A DNA stretch of 64,000 bases. Origin: Vanessa cardui. Taxonomy: Eukaryota; Arthropoda; Insecta; Lepidoptera; Nymphalidae. Where the stretch lies: positions 9,803,501-9,867,500 of the forward strand of contig NC_061130.1 of NCBI RefSeq assembly GCF_905220365.1, given 5' to 3'. The stretch's first letter is position 1, and every line of letters begins with the position of its first letter. The position numbers and the translations under genes were made by a program. The notes beneath the pieces are model-generated. The model saw only the letters and a program-made list of their open reading frames with translations. It did no database searches and was not told where the DNA came from. Below are positions 11,834-25,000 of this stretch, piece by piece.

Positions 11834-14800
11834 ATGTCGTCTCTTTTACGATCAACCAAATTTGTCCGATACTTTACTGGTGCCGCAAGAACATTGATAA
11901 TAAATTCTTCAAAAACTACAGATGTAAATTTATTAATTAATTCAAAAGCTCTAAGTGCAGCAAATAAGTGAGTCGAAATATACATTTTATAGTTTATTAT
12001 GATTTATATTACTTACACTTATTTAAATGCTAATAATAAGTTATTTTTTTTAAACATAAATTATCGTTATATTATATAAGGATTGTTTTCGTAATTCATT
12101 AATATTTAACGTAAAAGTTAATTTATATTAATCTATACACGATTGCTCAAAAAAGTTTCTTAAATTCTAGTGTCTTATTACGAGATTATGCTACAAAGAA
12201 GAAAGAAAGTCTTGAGCCATTACTCCAAAAGTTAGATTCAGAAGTTAGACGGTATGGACGAATTACAAAGAGAGATATTGATGAAGTGTTTGATGAGCTC
12301 CGAGCAAAGAATGATATCACCAGTTCACAATCACTATTGGTTATTAGATGTTGTGGTGAGTCTTTAATATTTAAATTTGGAATTTATATAGAGGTAACTT
12401 CAGTAGTTTTTAGTGAAAACTTGTAATGAACAACTAAAATTTACTATTTTCGTTTTATAAACCATAATATCTTATGTTTTTCAATGAAAAAATGTGTTCA
12501 TTACAATAACAGCATAAATTTTATATAGGAGAACTTGTACCTGAAGAATTACCAGAACAGAGAACACTATTAGTACAGAAAATATGGAATGTATTAATAG
12601 AGAGAGGTGTGCCCATGGATGTATCACATTATAATGCATTGTTGAGAGTCTATATTGAAAACGAACATCCTTTCTCTCCTGCTCAATTCCTAGAAGAAAT
12701 GGAAAAAAAAGGACTTCAACCTAACAGGTTTTTATACTCACAATCTTATATATGAATTATATACTTATTTCCAACTATCTAATTAATTCTTATTTTAAGG
12801 GTAACATATCAGCGTCTTATGTGGCGTTATTGTCAAGAGGGTGACGTAGAAGGTGCAACCCGAGTACTTGAAAAAATGCGAGAGTTAAATATGCCAGTAT
12901 CAGAACCTGTTTTAAATGCTTTAGTCATGGGTCATGCTTTCCACGGTGATACAGAAGGAGCCAAAGCTGTATTAGAAACAATGGCAGGAGCAGGTCTGAA
13001 GCCGTCTAATCGTACATATGCTTTGTTAGCATGTGGCTATGCAAAACAAGGTGATATAACAGGTGTTGAGAATGTTATTACAAAAGCCAAAAATGATGAT
13101 AATGAATTAACTGATAAAGTAAGTAATTATTTTATATAAAAGTAGTACCTAAATAAAGTTTGAAAACATTCAAATGTGTTTGTAAACTGATTCTAAATAT
13201 ATAAATAATTTAATTGGGATAATAAATTATATACACATTTTTATTGGATATTAGTCTTATATAGTTCATGAAAAGACATTTATTAATTATATTTATTATT
13301 GATTCAAGAGAGTAGACATTTTATGCATATTCTTATAACACTATTTGGTATAATATTTTCTATTAATAAACCTGTGGTTAATCAATTATTTCAGGACTTA
13401 CTGGATATTGTAGAACATCTAGCTCTTGGTGGTCATAGAGATAAAATAAATCAGATCTTTCCACATCTGCATAAAGGTGTAGGATATAATCAGGAAGTCT
13501 GCAATCTTATTTTCAAACTACTTAATAAAGATCAAGAAGAAGTGGCCAAAGATATGATGAAAACAATGCCAAAAACTACTTCAGTAGATGATACTAAGTT
13601 TAAAGGAGCATTCTTTGTAAAACATTTATTGAAATTAAATAAACCTGTGGAAACATTAATTCAATCATGCAGAAATTTACAAAGTGAAGGTCTTGTACCA
13701 AGTGCCATATATATAGCAACTGAAGCTGCTTTACAGCAAGGACGCTCAGAGTTGGCCCAACAACTTTTCAAAGAACTTCAAAAGGATGGCATGGAAATTC
13801 GTCAACATTTTTACTGGCCACTTCTTACCCAGAAAGGAAAAGAACGGGATGAAGAAGGTCTTTTACAAATTGTACGCAATATGACCAATGAAGGATTAGT
13901 GCCAACTGGAGAAGCACTCAGAGATTATGTCATCCCATTCTTGATTGAAAAAGATACACCTCAAAACATTATAGTAAAGCTTCAAGTTGCTAATGTTCCA
14001 GTTATTCTTAGTGCAAGAAACATAATGATAGAACTTCTGGAGTTGGGAAATATAAAGTCAGCAGTTGAAATAGCTCTCACTTATCGCCCCAGGGGCCAAT
14101 ACTCATTAGTTTCAAGACCACTATTGAATGCATTAAATAAAACCAAGGACATTAAATCTTTTGTAAATATACTTCATGTTACCAGTAGCAGTCCCCAGAC
14201 CCCCCAAGAAGATGTTTCAAATGATGACGTACCTGGCGATGACAATGTTGATGAGATAGGACGCTTAGTAAAAAATGCAGTTAAAATTGTAGCAAAAGAT
14301 AATTTAACAGAAGAACTCTTAACAACGGTTTTGGGGAAAGGTTTAAGGATAAGTACAGCATCTGCAGAAGAAATACAACAATATTTGGGCAAAAATATGA
14401 CAGCAAAAATATCAGAATTGCTTTCGCTATTAACTTCACCTGACTTAGAAATGGCGCCTGTCGAATTTAATGGCTCTCGTCGTAATCAAACTCCACGTAC
14501 AGCAGCACAATTAGAAGCACTCTTAGAACAAGTAATAAACAAAGATGGAAATAACATAAATCGCTTAAGAAAGCAGGTGATTAATGCATATATGAAAGAA
14601 AAAAACATTGGAAAGGTCAATAGTTTAGCAGAAGAGCTAAAAACTATACCAGACTTTGACTTAAACCTATCAACACTAGCGCAACTATTTGAATTTTATT
14701 GTGAAAATGATGAAATTGATCGAGCGCAAAATGTGAAGGCTCAGATTACTGCTAAAGATCCGGAATTTGTTTTAAATAAATATAAGAAAGTGTTGATGGC

Positions 14801-17721
14801 TTGTGCTTATGTTCGTGCTAATAGATTTGAAGAAGCAATTCAGTTTTTGCAGGATAATAAAACATCAGGTGAAACTGAGACTACCAGTTTTCTAATTAAT
14901 TCTAAAACCTGGCAAATGTTGAATGCTTTGGCTGAATTAAAAGATGTAAAAAAGGTAATAATATTAATTAATATATTTTTATATCTTTATACCAATAACA
15001 AAGTCTTCTAGGTAATAAAATGCATTGGTGACTATAACAAACCAGTTTCTTGCACAGTCAATATACCAAATCCCAGGTCCAAAGTATTTACTAATATTAT
15101 CCTTGTTCACTGCCATCCTAAGATCTATTTACTTCTGAATTCAATAGCAAATTAATCACACCATTGGACCTGTTTTACATATGATTATTATATATAAGAA
15201 ATATTAAAAGACACTGCAATGGAACAAACAAATTGCGACATTATCTATTAGAAAATAAGATATATTTAATTATATATATATATATATATATGTTTAATTA
15301 TCATCAACTTTCTCAAGCCATAGTTTACAATACAGTTGTATTTCTTGAGTTTTCATGATGAGTCAATAACATACCTAAAGACTTATGTTTTATTTTCAAA
15401 CAGGGTTGACTGGCACTGACTATATAAATTATTAAGATATCACATTCCTAGCAATTATGAATGTATTTATTGCTTTTTAGGTGAAGGAGATGACAAAAGT
15501 ATTAATAGAAAATGAATATATTGCTCCCAATAATATCATCCTTGGACCATCAATCAAAGTACATTTATTAAACAATGATATAGAAGGAGCATTAAATGAA
15601 TTTGAAAATTGTTGTAAGCAATATAGAAGTACGCCCTGGAAAGGTGAATTAATGAAAGCTCTTATTATGAAAGAAGATGCAACCAAATTGCAGTGGCTTG
15701 CTGACCTTAGTACACAGGTACATTGACATTTTATTTCTAAATACTAAAGCCTAATCATTAACTACCTTATCAATTATGATCTTGAAATTATTTAAAATCT
15801 TCTATCTTTAAAAAACACAACAAACGGTACAACAAAAAGTATTGTTTATTGGATTTTAAAAGATCCTTTAGTCTTTAATAATGGCTTGATATTATTTTGG
15901 TTTTGTATTAATATTAAATCATTAATTTTACAGATTCATGGTGAAGTGAACATCCTTCATGACTTAGTACTAGCTTTCGTGGAATGCGGACGCTTAAGAC
16001 AAGCGCGGCGCATTTTAGAAACTCCTGGACTGCAAACAAGACATAAACGTCTTAATGATGCATGCCAGCGATATGTTGAGGTGATTGTCTATTTTTCACA
16101 CAATTTTTCGGAGATATGAAGTTTTATTTTGAAATTAAATATATTTGTAATTTATAGACATTGACAAGTAAGTAAAAATAGATTTAACAACTTTAATTTT
16201 TACTCAATATTATTGTATTTTTAGGATGGTAAATCTGAATATCTTGAAGGGCTACTAGAAGCAACAAAAGAGCTCTCACACATTGATCGCTCAAATATCT
16301 TCTATCATTTACTGGTTACTTATTGCAAAGCCAATGAAACCGACAAAGCATTGGGTCTTTGGACGGTACTTCAAGAAGAGGGAGAAATACCAAGTGACGA
16401 ATTTCTAAGCTACCTGGGTAACCATCTAAAATCTAATAACAGAGACATTCCATTTGTAATGCCTAATACAGGTGTAAAAGCTGAACCAAAAAAAAAGGCT
16501 ATTGTATCGCAAAAGATCATGACTCAAAAAAGCCAGATAGAACCAGGAAAAATAACAAAGAGTGAGATCTCTAATCAAATTGAAGCTTTAACTAAAGAAG
16601 GAAACGCCACACAAGCAATGGATCTTACTCTTAATCATATAAAAGATGGTGTTATGCCAAAGTCAAATGTACTTAAGTTTCTCTTGAAAACTTTAGCAGA
16701 AGAAGGTAATGTTGAGGCGATAAAACCTTTGGGAACTCATCTAAATGAGACCATGAAACGAACTGTGACATATGATGATAAATTAACACTAGCTACCTTT
16801 AAGAGAGGAAATGGCGCAACTCATATGGATAATGTTTTGAACATGTTAGAAAAAGCTAACACTAAAGAGGAGATAGAAAGTGCTCTTAGAAAATTCCCCC
16901 GAAGTAGTGCTCTAGCTGCAGCTGTGCAGGATAGTGAAATAGTTGCTAAGTGTAAGTATTTTATTTATAATTTACACACTCTTTGCTAACAACAAATTTG
17001 TTATAAAAAATAACTATTATAAAGAAAATAATTTAATTTGTGAAATGCATTAAATATGTAGAAACAAATGAATTTCTATCTGATAAATATTATTCTTAAA
17101 ACATATTTATGGTAAACAATTATTAAAATATAGTCAAAATATTCAATGTTTGTAGGAAGTGATTCTACATAATTTATGAATACATAAACAACTTAAGGAC
17201 ACTTTTTTAATATGGAAAATAAAGTTTTAGTAATAATTTTCATTTAAAAAAATAACATGAAACTGTTACTAAATATTTCTTTTTATACAGGTCATAAAGT
17301 TGTCGAGCTGGCTGCTTCCAAAGGCTACATGTTACCTGTGAACTTATTGTGGATAGAATACTTATTAGCTGGAATGGATAAAGAAGCCGATTCTTTATGG
17401 CAAAAGTATTTGAACAAGTCACCTGTCATAGTTTTCAGGCGATTACTTCAAGAATGCCACTTGAAGAAACAACCACAAGTTATAGAGAAAATGATCGACA
17501 TATTAAATACAAACAAAGACCTTTCCTTGGCATCCCTTGGTAATGCATACTCAAGACTGATTAATTTCTATGTATCAGAAAATAATATTGATAGTGCAAA
17601 AACAACTTTAAATCGGGCTATCGGAAATGGTATTACAAAGGAACATCTTAATCAATCAACTATCAGAAAATTAAAAGAAAATCTGGAAGCTGCTGGACAG
17701 AAATTTGACTTTTCAATATAG
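11834..17721 (+). CDS. Lrpprc: LRPPRC homologue (bicoid stability factor), mitochondrial PPR protein, complete
   Basis: Nine exons: 11834-11967, 12171-12355, 12529-12727, 12800-13118, 13395-14954, 15481-15717, 15934-16080, 16225-16951, 17291-17721. They sum to 3939 nt, 1312 aa plus stop. The N-terminus, MSSLLRSTKFVRYFTGAAR, is basic and hydroxylated, as expected of a mitochondrial presequence. Pentatricopeptide repeats are clear at about residues 125-275 (for example SHYNALLRVYIE, VTYQRLMWRYCQEGDVEGAT, LNALVMGHAFHGDTEGAK, RTYALLACGYAKQGD), with more degenerate helical repeats through exon 5 and in exons 6-9. LRPPRC binds SLIRP and stabilises mitochondrial mRNAs; Drosophila bsf is the orthologue. 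The length is close to human (about 1394) and fly proteins. Which insect LRPPRC paralogue this is was not resolved. Start chosen because the upstream sequence has stops and the presequence fits. Confidence 0.93.
15271..15291. repeat. (TA)n microsatellite in LRPPRC intron 5
   Basis: About ten TA units inside the intron between 14955 and 15480. No other element is visible in this intron. Confidence 0.8.
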
Positions 17722-17873
17722 ATTTTTTGAAGATTTTGCTTAGTTTTAGTATATATAAAAAGAATAATTCATACACTTTAAAAGAAAATATATATTTAAC
17801 ATTAACATTTGAATACCAACAGCCAAAATTACCGTAGTTTATTAATAGTTACGTTTTTTTATTATAAAAACGC

Positions 17874-17879
17874 AATAAA
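17874..17879 (+). terminator. Candidate poly(A) signal of LRPPRC
   Basis: AATAAA about 150 nt after the TAG. A further AATAAA lies near 18077. Either would end the transcript before the MITE at 18148. Confidence 0.5.
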
Positions 17880-18147
17880 CTTTACAATAACTGGTTGTTT
17901 ATATTTTAGTCTTAGATTATTTGTATATCTAGATATAGGTTGAACTTCATCTGTCTATCTAGACATGTAAATAATCGAAGATTTTCGGTAAAGAATGAGA
18001 ATGTGAAAAAAATGTGTTTTGCTGAAATTAGAATAAGATCCCTTGTAAACTGAGTATTGTATGACGAGTTAGAAAATAAATTTAATTTAATAAATTATTA
18101 GTTAATAAATATTATCATGTTTTATTGTATAACTTGATTCTTCAACA

Positions 18148-18405
18148 CAATTATATTCAAGTGTGCCGCGCCGGGGACCGTTTATTTTAGTTTATTTTTA
18201 CATTTCGTTAAAAGTAAAAAGGATAGCTTGATAAAAACAATAAGTAAAAGGGATAACTAGATGTTTTAATTACGCAAAACGTATTACTACGTAATTATGA
18301 TGTATTATAAGGTATTACTACCGAAAACGACTAAAGGAAAAGTCTTCACTTTTTGCGCGTTATATTCGCGTTCGTATAACATATCTGTTTACTAAAACAT
18401 CATTG
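18148..18405. mobile_element. hAT-type MITE, copy 2 (internal deletion near left end)
   Basis: Same family as 5322-5625. The left terminus caattatattc is kept, then about 40-50 bp are missing before gtgtgccgcgccggggacc; the right terminus ...actaaaacatcattg is intact. Target-site duplication cttcaaca (18140-18147) versus cttcaata (18406-18413), 7 of 8 matching. The right flank forms a palindrome with the element end (next entry). Confidence 0.85.
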
Positions 18406-18441
18406 CTTCAATATATATATATATATATTGAAGCAATGATG

Positions 18442-18443
<2 letters not shown>
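18396..18443. repeat. 48-bp perfect palindrome at the right end of MITE copy 2
   Basis: The last 10 bases of the element (aacatcattg), the target duplication cttcaata and a TA run are followed by their exact reverse complement ending caatgatgtt. The axis lies at 18419/18420 inside the TA run. Confidence 0.9.

Positions 18444-18479
<36 letters not shown>
18444..18479. repeat. (TA)n microsatellite
   Basis: About 17 TA units directly after the palindrome. Length is likely polymorphic, and assembly may be unreliable here. Confidence 0.85.
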
Positions 18480-18482
<3 letters not shown>

Positions 18483-18880
18483 AATTTTCTTCAACTTCGG
18501 TACTAAAATACACTATTAACAAAACAAATATTTTAAAATCATAAATATTTGAAAAGTTGGAAATTGAATTATATGATTAGAATATATGATATTGATATAT
18601 TATCACATGATGGGCAGCATCGATGGACCAGTATGTTTTCCTGCTATTTTGATAATGATATCTTTATCTTTAAAGAAATATTTAACTTTGCAGCAAAACA
18701 GGCTAACACTTGCCCATCGCTTCAATATACTTTATTTGTTACTACGCACGTTAGTAATTATCAATGATTTTAAATACATTTAATTATTTTATTATAAATA
18801 AATTGAAAACAAAAAAGTATTCATAGCACAATTATTCAAAGCACAATTTTAAACTACCGGTATTATTAATCTGCAATTAG
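18480..18880. other. Spacer upstream of REC8
   Basis: AT-rich sequence with no recognised repeat. Two overlapping frames of about 65-72 codons (18549-18783) look like chance. Confidence 0.5.
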
Positions 18881-18886
18881 ATTAAA

Positions 18887-18958
18887 GGCGGGAATTAATC
18901 GGATGTACATAAATAATATGTATGCGATCTTTATGTCAATATGATAAGTGGCGGGAAA
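18887..18958 (+). promoter_or_regulatory. Two E2F-like motifs in the REC8 promoter
   Basis: GGCGGGAA at 18887-18894 and GGCGGGAAA at 18950-18958. The second is an exact inverse of the TTTCCCGCC E2F consensus and lies about 78 bp before the ATG. E2F control of cohesin and S-phase genes is established in animals; activity here is inferred. Confidence 0.5.
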
Positions 18959-19035
18959 GTCAAGAAATTTAGTGCGTACTTCGTAGTTGTGTTTGTGTTG
19001 AATAGTTTTATAAAATTTACTTGATATAACTCAAG

Positions 19036-22000
19036 ATGTTTTACCCCGTTGAATCGTTGAAAAGGGGAGGAAGATTTTATTTATGTTGGGTGGCAGACTC
19101 TTGGCCTCTTCGATTTGCCACGATTACTCATCGTCAGCTTTGGTCTCAAGACATTCGCCAAATATGGTAAAATATTGAGGGAATAATGTATCTGAAATAA
19201 GTATAAAACGAAAATCAAGTTAATTACACTGTTTTAAATTTTAGTGACGATTTATTGGAAGTTATGAAAAATGAGTCTGGTCGCCCAAAAAATAGATTTT
19301 CGTTACGACTGAGTTCCCAGCTGATGCGTGGTCTGGTTCGATTATATCAAAGAAAAGTTACGGTATTCGTTGGTAATTATATTCTTATCTAATTGTTTCG
19401 AATATATATTTTTTAATTTACCATATAAAAACGTTTTAATTTTTTTTTTATTTTTAACTCATTAAAGGTGATTTATGCATGATCAATGCACTTGTGATGA
19501 AAAGCACTAATAAAAAGTAAGTAATTTTCCATATGAATATTATTTATCAAATTTTGCATTTTAATAATTATAATTAAGGCATAATCACTTCTTTGACTTG
19601 AACCATACATTTTGAAGTAACATATAAAATATGAATTTAAATAGAGTAATGCACGAAACAACAGTCCATGAAACAGTAATGATTGCTCATCGTCAAGAGT
19701 TGCCAAGATTAGTGTTTGAGGGACCAGTAGATGATGATAAGATTGAAGAACGGATAAGGGTAACTAAACTAAAATAAATCATTATGTTATTTATTAAAAT
19801 TAGAATGAACACTTATTTGTATATTAATCTTATGAAATTGATAATCTAAGTATTATAGATGATTAATTGGTATTTAAGATTTATTATAGTATATAGTATG
19901 AAGCTATTCAATATATCAAATAAGATGTTAAAGAAAACTTTTATTTACAGAGCAGTGGTAATATAGTTGCAGATGTACAAGATATTACTTTGAAGGAACC
20001 TCTTCTGGCAGAGAACAGGATGCATTTAGGTGTAAGTTAACATACTTTATGCAATATGCCAACGCTGATGTAAATACAGGTACTAGGGACATATCTTAGT
20101 TCCCAAGGTTGATGCATTTATTTATTTATTTATTTTCTTTGGTACAGTTACAGATAACAGATTAAAACATTTAGATACATGAGATAGTACTTAACATATT
20201 TAACAATAAATCTGCTTTCCGATTACAATTGTACACAGCACTTCAGTGTGTAAGAGATGTAAAATTGTAAACGCAACTAGACACAATCAACAAAAGGTAG
20301 AAAAAAATAATATGAAAAATAAAAATGACTTAAATTACTATAAAAGGATAAAAAAAGATAAAAAAACTTTGCATTGCAGGGATGAATAATAGTTTATTAT
20401 ATTGCCAATAGTGGTACATTTCTTTAATTAATTCACAATTATATAATTAGTTTAATAATTTTATTAAGCCCATCCCTATTAATCCCAATGATGAATTTCG
20501 GTATATTTATCCAGGATGGATTTGGGGAGCTCCATCCTGATCAGCAGCTGGAATTGCTAGCAGACAGGACCGTGGAGACCATGTTGGTTCAGGATGCATC
20601 TGCCACGATACATAGCGGACTGGACCTCCAGGATTTGTCCACAGACAAGTCGCACGATAAGTCCAGACGAATGCCTCACGAGTCAGCACAGATGGAGCGG
20701 ATATCTGAACATGATCTATCTATATTTAGAAAATGTAAGCGTGTATAAATGTAACAAGGTATAGGTAGCTTACTTATTTATAGAATAATGTAATCCTGGT
20801 TTTGTTACATTTCTGTTTGGTTGATTCATTTATTGCACCGTGTAGCTTCGTTTTAATAATATATACAACAACAACAACAACAACAGCCTGTAAGTTCCCA
20901 CTGCTGGGCTAAAGGCCTCCTCTCCCTTTGAGGAGAAGGTTTTTGGAACATATTCCACCACGCTGTTCCAATGCGGGTTGTTGGAATACACATGTGGCAG
21001 AATTTCTATGAAATTTGTCACATGCAGATTTCCTCGAGATGTTTTCCTTCACCGCTGAGCACGAGATGAATTATAAAGACAAATTAAGCACATGAAACAG
21101 CGGTGCTTGCCTGGGTTTGAACCCGCAATCATCGGTTAAGATGCACGCGTTCTAACCACTGGGCCATCTCGACTCCAACAATATATAAACTTAGAAAAAA
21201 TAAAAAATTATAACTATTTATATATTTTTTTAATTTTATATTTATTTAAATTTATATATTACATTTTTTTTCTAACAATATATAAACTTCGAAAAAAAAA
21301 TTATAACTATTTTCAACAAAATTTTTTTACAGCTGTCGGTGAAGAATTAGTCCCTGGAGCTGATTTCGATAAAGGTAAGTTGGAAACGCTTGGGTTATAT
21401 ATGTAGGATACGGTGGCGTAGCGTGGTGGGGGCAGAGCCCCGGCCCATGGCCCCGGGCGCCATATGAAAGGGGGCGGCAGATACGGAACAAAATGAAATT
21501 ATTGCATTGCATGATTAAGAAAAATCATAAATATTCTAAATCATGTCCGCGATATGTTACGTACCAAAAACAAACCGCGAGTGAAACCTAGCTATTCTGG
21601 CAATTGAAAATGAGATACATTTAGATATTGACGTTTTTGTAAAATATTTTGCTCTAAAAAAACACGAAAATCTATTTTTTTTTTAATTAATAGTAACAAT
21701 TTTTTTTTTATAATATTAGAAACATTGTAATCGTTAAGTCTCTTCAATATTATATTTAAATAAGATGTACCTAATTAAAATAGGGAGCAGTAGATTTCCG
21801 GTCGGCCCCGGGCAGCGAAAAACCGCGCTACGCCACTGGTAGGATATTTGATCAGAAATTGATTAGTCTACGGACGGACTACATAGTATGCGTATACGTG
21901 GACGTCGGTATTATGCAAAATAAAACAGCGTTTCGACATAGTTACTGTATTTTTCAATAATCACAATAATTATATTTTGTGGTTTGTAAAATGACCTCAT

Positions 22001-25000
22001 AATGTCCTGTCACCTCTTCACCCATCCTCACCAAATTCTCAGTCCGCTGTTTATATATAAAAATAAATAAAATCCGAAATTTATTGACTTATTATTCTAA
22101 TTTATTAATAACCATCACATCCTCTCACAGAAATACCTGAAATTTCCGAAATCCCGCCTCCCGACTTGCCTGCTCCTGAAACAGAGAAGTTAGTTTTGAA
22201 TGCACAATATAACCTTTTTTGATTTCTATTCTCTATGACCACAATTTATGTTTTTATAAATGTATTTTTAAAATAGCCAAATAGGACAACGGCTTAGCGA
22301 GTCAGTACTACCTTCAGCTCTTGAGATTACAGAAAATGTGAAGGAAAAGTCACCCGAAGAAATAGTTTTGCAGGTAATCACTTTAATTTTACCCAAAATA
22401 AATATTATGGGTAGATTAGAAATCGGCTATTTGAAATACATACAGTAGAACAGTGGGTAGAACCAAATGTACGTTGGCAGTTAGAATTTAAACAAAATTG
22501 TATATAGTATATACAATAATAATTTGTTAGAAGTTTGTTAAGGTAAGAATTTTTGCTGCTTTAATGTTAGAAGACCTAATTTATAAGTAAGATATTTATC
22601 GGATCGGAGTAAAACTTTTAAAAGTCGGTTGTTCATCTCCGGTTATTGCAGTTTGCTAGCCGGGGCAATTCTACTAACTTATAAAGTTTATGATACTTCA
22701 TCGATTCAATTCAATTCAATTCTTAGTTTAAAGGCTTTTAGTTGTGCCGGCAGGGCACAAATTATTTCGCCAATGTCACGTAGGATGGAGAAGACACGAA
22801 TGAGATTGATCTGTACGGTTGAGACACTAAACTCAATTGAATTTTAAAGCCAAGAATAGTAGTATTAATTTCCTTGTTAATCCTTAACCTAGAACAACAC
22901 AAACATTAAGATACTTCATTAAAAATAGTCAGCTTTGTGGTAACTCTGGATCATTTTAAAATAAAGGTTTCGATTCAACTTTACCAAAACACAACTGGAT
23001 CTTTACATTTGTATAATATAAAACTGAAACGATTATATTTCGATTCGATTACGATAAACTCTTAATGTTAGTGGAATTGGAATTCAGGTCCTTTAGTACA
23101 GCACGGTATACACGTGCCTTTAGCTCGCATAGAAGTATATTTGGTATCGTAACTACTAGATGTAAAACGAACAAACCCCTCTTTTCTAGTGGGTACTTTG
23201 GGTCAGTGCCCACTCAAGGCCCCACGATCGATACATACATTCATAACCAAACAAAGATGGTAATAAATCAGTAACTAGGTATTATAATTTATCCATTATT
23301 TATTCGCAAATTGAAGAACAATGAAAGTTTCTTTGTCTATTCTAACAAAATAGTGTCAAAGTTATGGGGATATAGTCAATGGGGGCCCCCCACTATCCTG
23401 TCCAGGGCCTCCAATAGGTTAAAGACGGCCCTTTAAACAAAGGTTGACTCCATTGTATGTTGGTTCTTAGTACACCAAGTTATCGTAAGGAGTTAATTTT
23501 GGCCACTGCGGGTAGATCGTATTATATCATCAAATTTAATACGTCATGTATGGCGTATGATTACGCATTTAACTGCATTAAAGATTAAGAGTAATCGAGC
23601 TTTTCTACAAATTGAAGTAGTTAGTGATGTGAGTGTTGGAGTATTCTGGTCTGGAATTCCATTCGGTAGTATGCTGGTTTTGTCGGTATAGGCATGTTAA
23701 AAATTTATAGTAAGGCAATTATTTTTATTAAATTATTTATCTGTATTTTAAGGAATTGGAAGAGGAGCCGCTAATGAAAAGACGAAAATTGAAAAATAAG
23801 TTGATTGTTGATAAGAAAATTTTACTGAGTTCTAATTTTGTCCGATCACGCATCGAAAATATCAATGTCGACCTGCGTTGTGAGGTGCGTACCTATTATT
23901 TTATTGTAGTTATTCAGCACTGTATAGCCTTTTAGAGGCGAGATGGCTCAGTGGTTAGAACGCGTGCATCTTAACCGAGGGTTGCCGGTTCAAACCCAGA
24001 CAAGCACAACTGAACGTTCATGTGCTTAATTTGTGATTATAATTTATCGTGAAACATCGTGAGGAAACCTGCATGTGTCAAATTTCATAGAAATTCTGCC
24101 ACATGTGCGTTCCACCAAACCGCATTGGAACAGCGTGGTGAAACCTTCTCCTCCAAGGGAGAGGAGGAATTTAGCCCAGCAGTGGGAATTTTACAGGCTC
24201 TTGTTGTTATTGTGTGTGTACAAGTAAAGGGTAGATGAAAATATAATTCGTAAGATGTCGAGTAATTTTTGTAAAGAGATCAGACACTCGACAGACACTC
24301 GACCTATTTCGGCATATATGTATTTATATATTTATGTTTATGACACAAGTAGGCTGGCTAGCAAATGGGCCACTAATAGCAAATGATAAACACTGCCCAA
24401 AGACATAGGCGCTGTTAAAGTATTACGCATTATTTGTATCGCCAATGCAATACCAATCTCGGGAACTAAAATGTTATGTCCCTTATGCCTGTAGTTCTAT
24501 TTGGTGGTATAATATATAATGAGTAGGGCGTTGTGCTAGATCTTTTTTTTTTAAATTGTATAGGTTGGCGGACGACCATATGGGCCACCTGATGGTAAGT
24601 GGTCACCATCACCCATGGATAATGACGCTGTAAGAAATATTAACTATTCCTTACATCGTCAATGTGCCACCAACTTTGGGAACTAAGATATTATGTTCCT
24701 TGTGCCTGTAGTTACACTGGCTCACTCACCCTTCAAACCGGAACACAACAATACTGGGTACTGTTATTTTGCGGTAGAATAACTGATGAGCGGGTGGTAC
24801 CTACCCAGACGGGCTTGCAGAAAGCCCTACCACCAAGCTCTACTAACAAATAAAGGCATCAGTGCAGTAGTTAAAGTTCTATTAAGATGATCGATCTCTA
24901 TATTTGCCTGCCTAAGTTTGCTGGTAAATCCACCGCTGGCTCCACTTACAATCTGCCATCAGTTAGAAAAAGATATTTAATTGTATTATGGATATTAAAA

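Noticed and set aside
13299..13394. Apparent N-terminal extension of the largest LRPPRC exon
   Set aside because: The acceptor at 13391-13394 (tcag) joins exon 4 in frame; the extension is intron read-through.
23937..24010. tRNA-like sequence with A and B boxes
   Set aside because: It continues into a SINE body and tail, and has a relative at 20866-21179; it is the head of a retroposon, not a tRNA gene. The cloverleaf arms do not pair cleanly.
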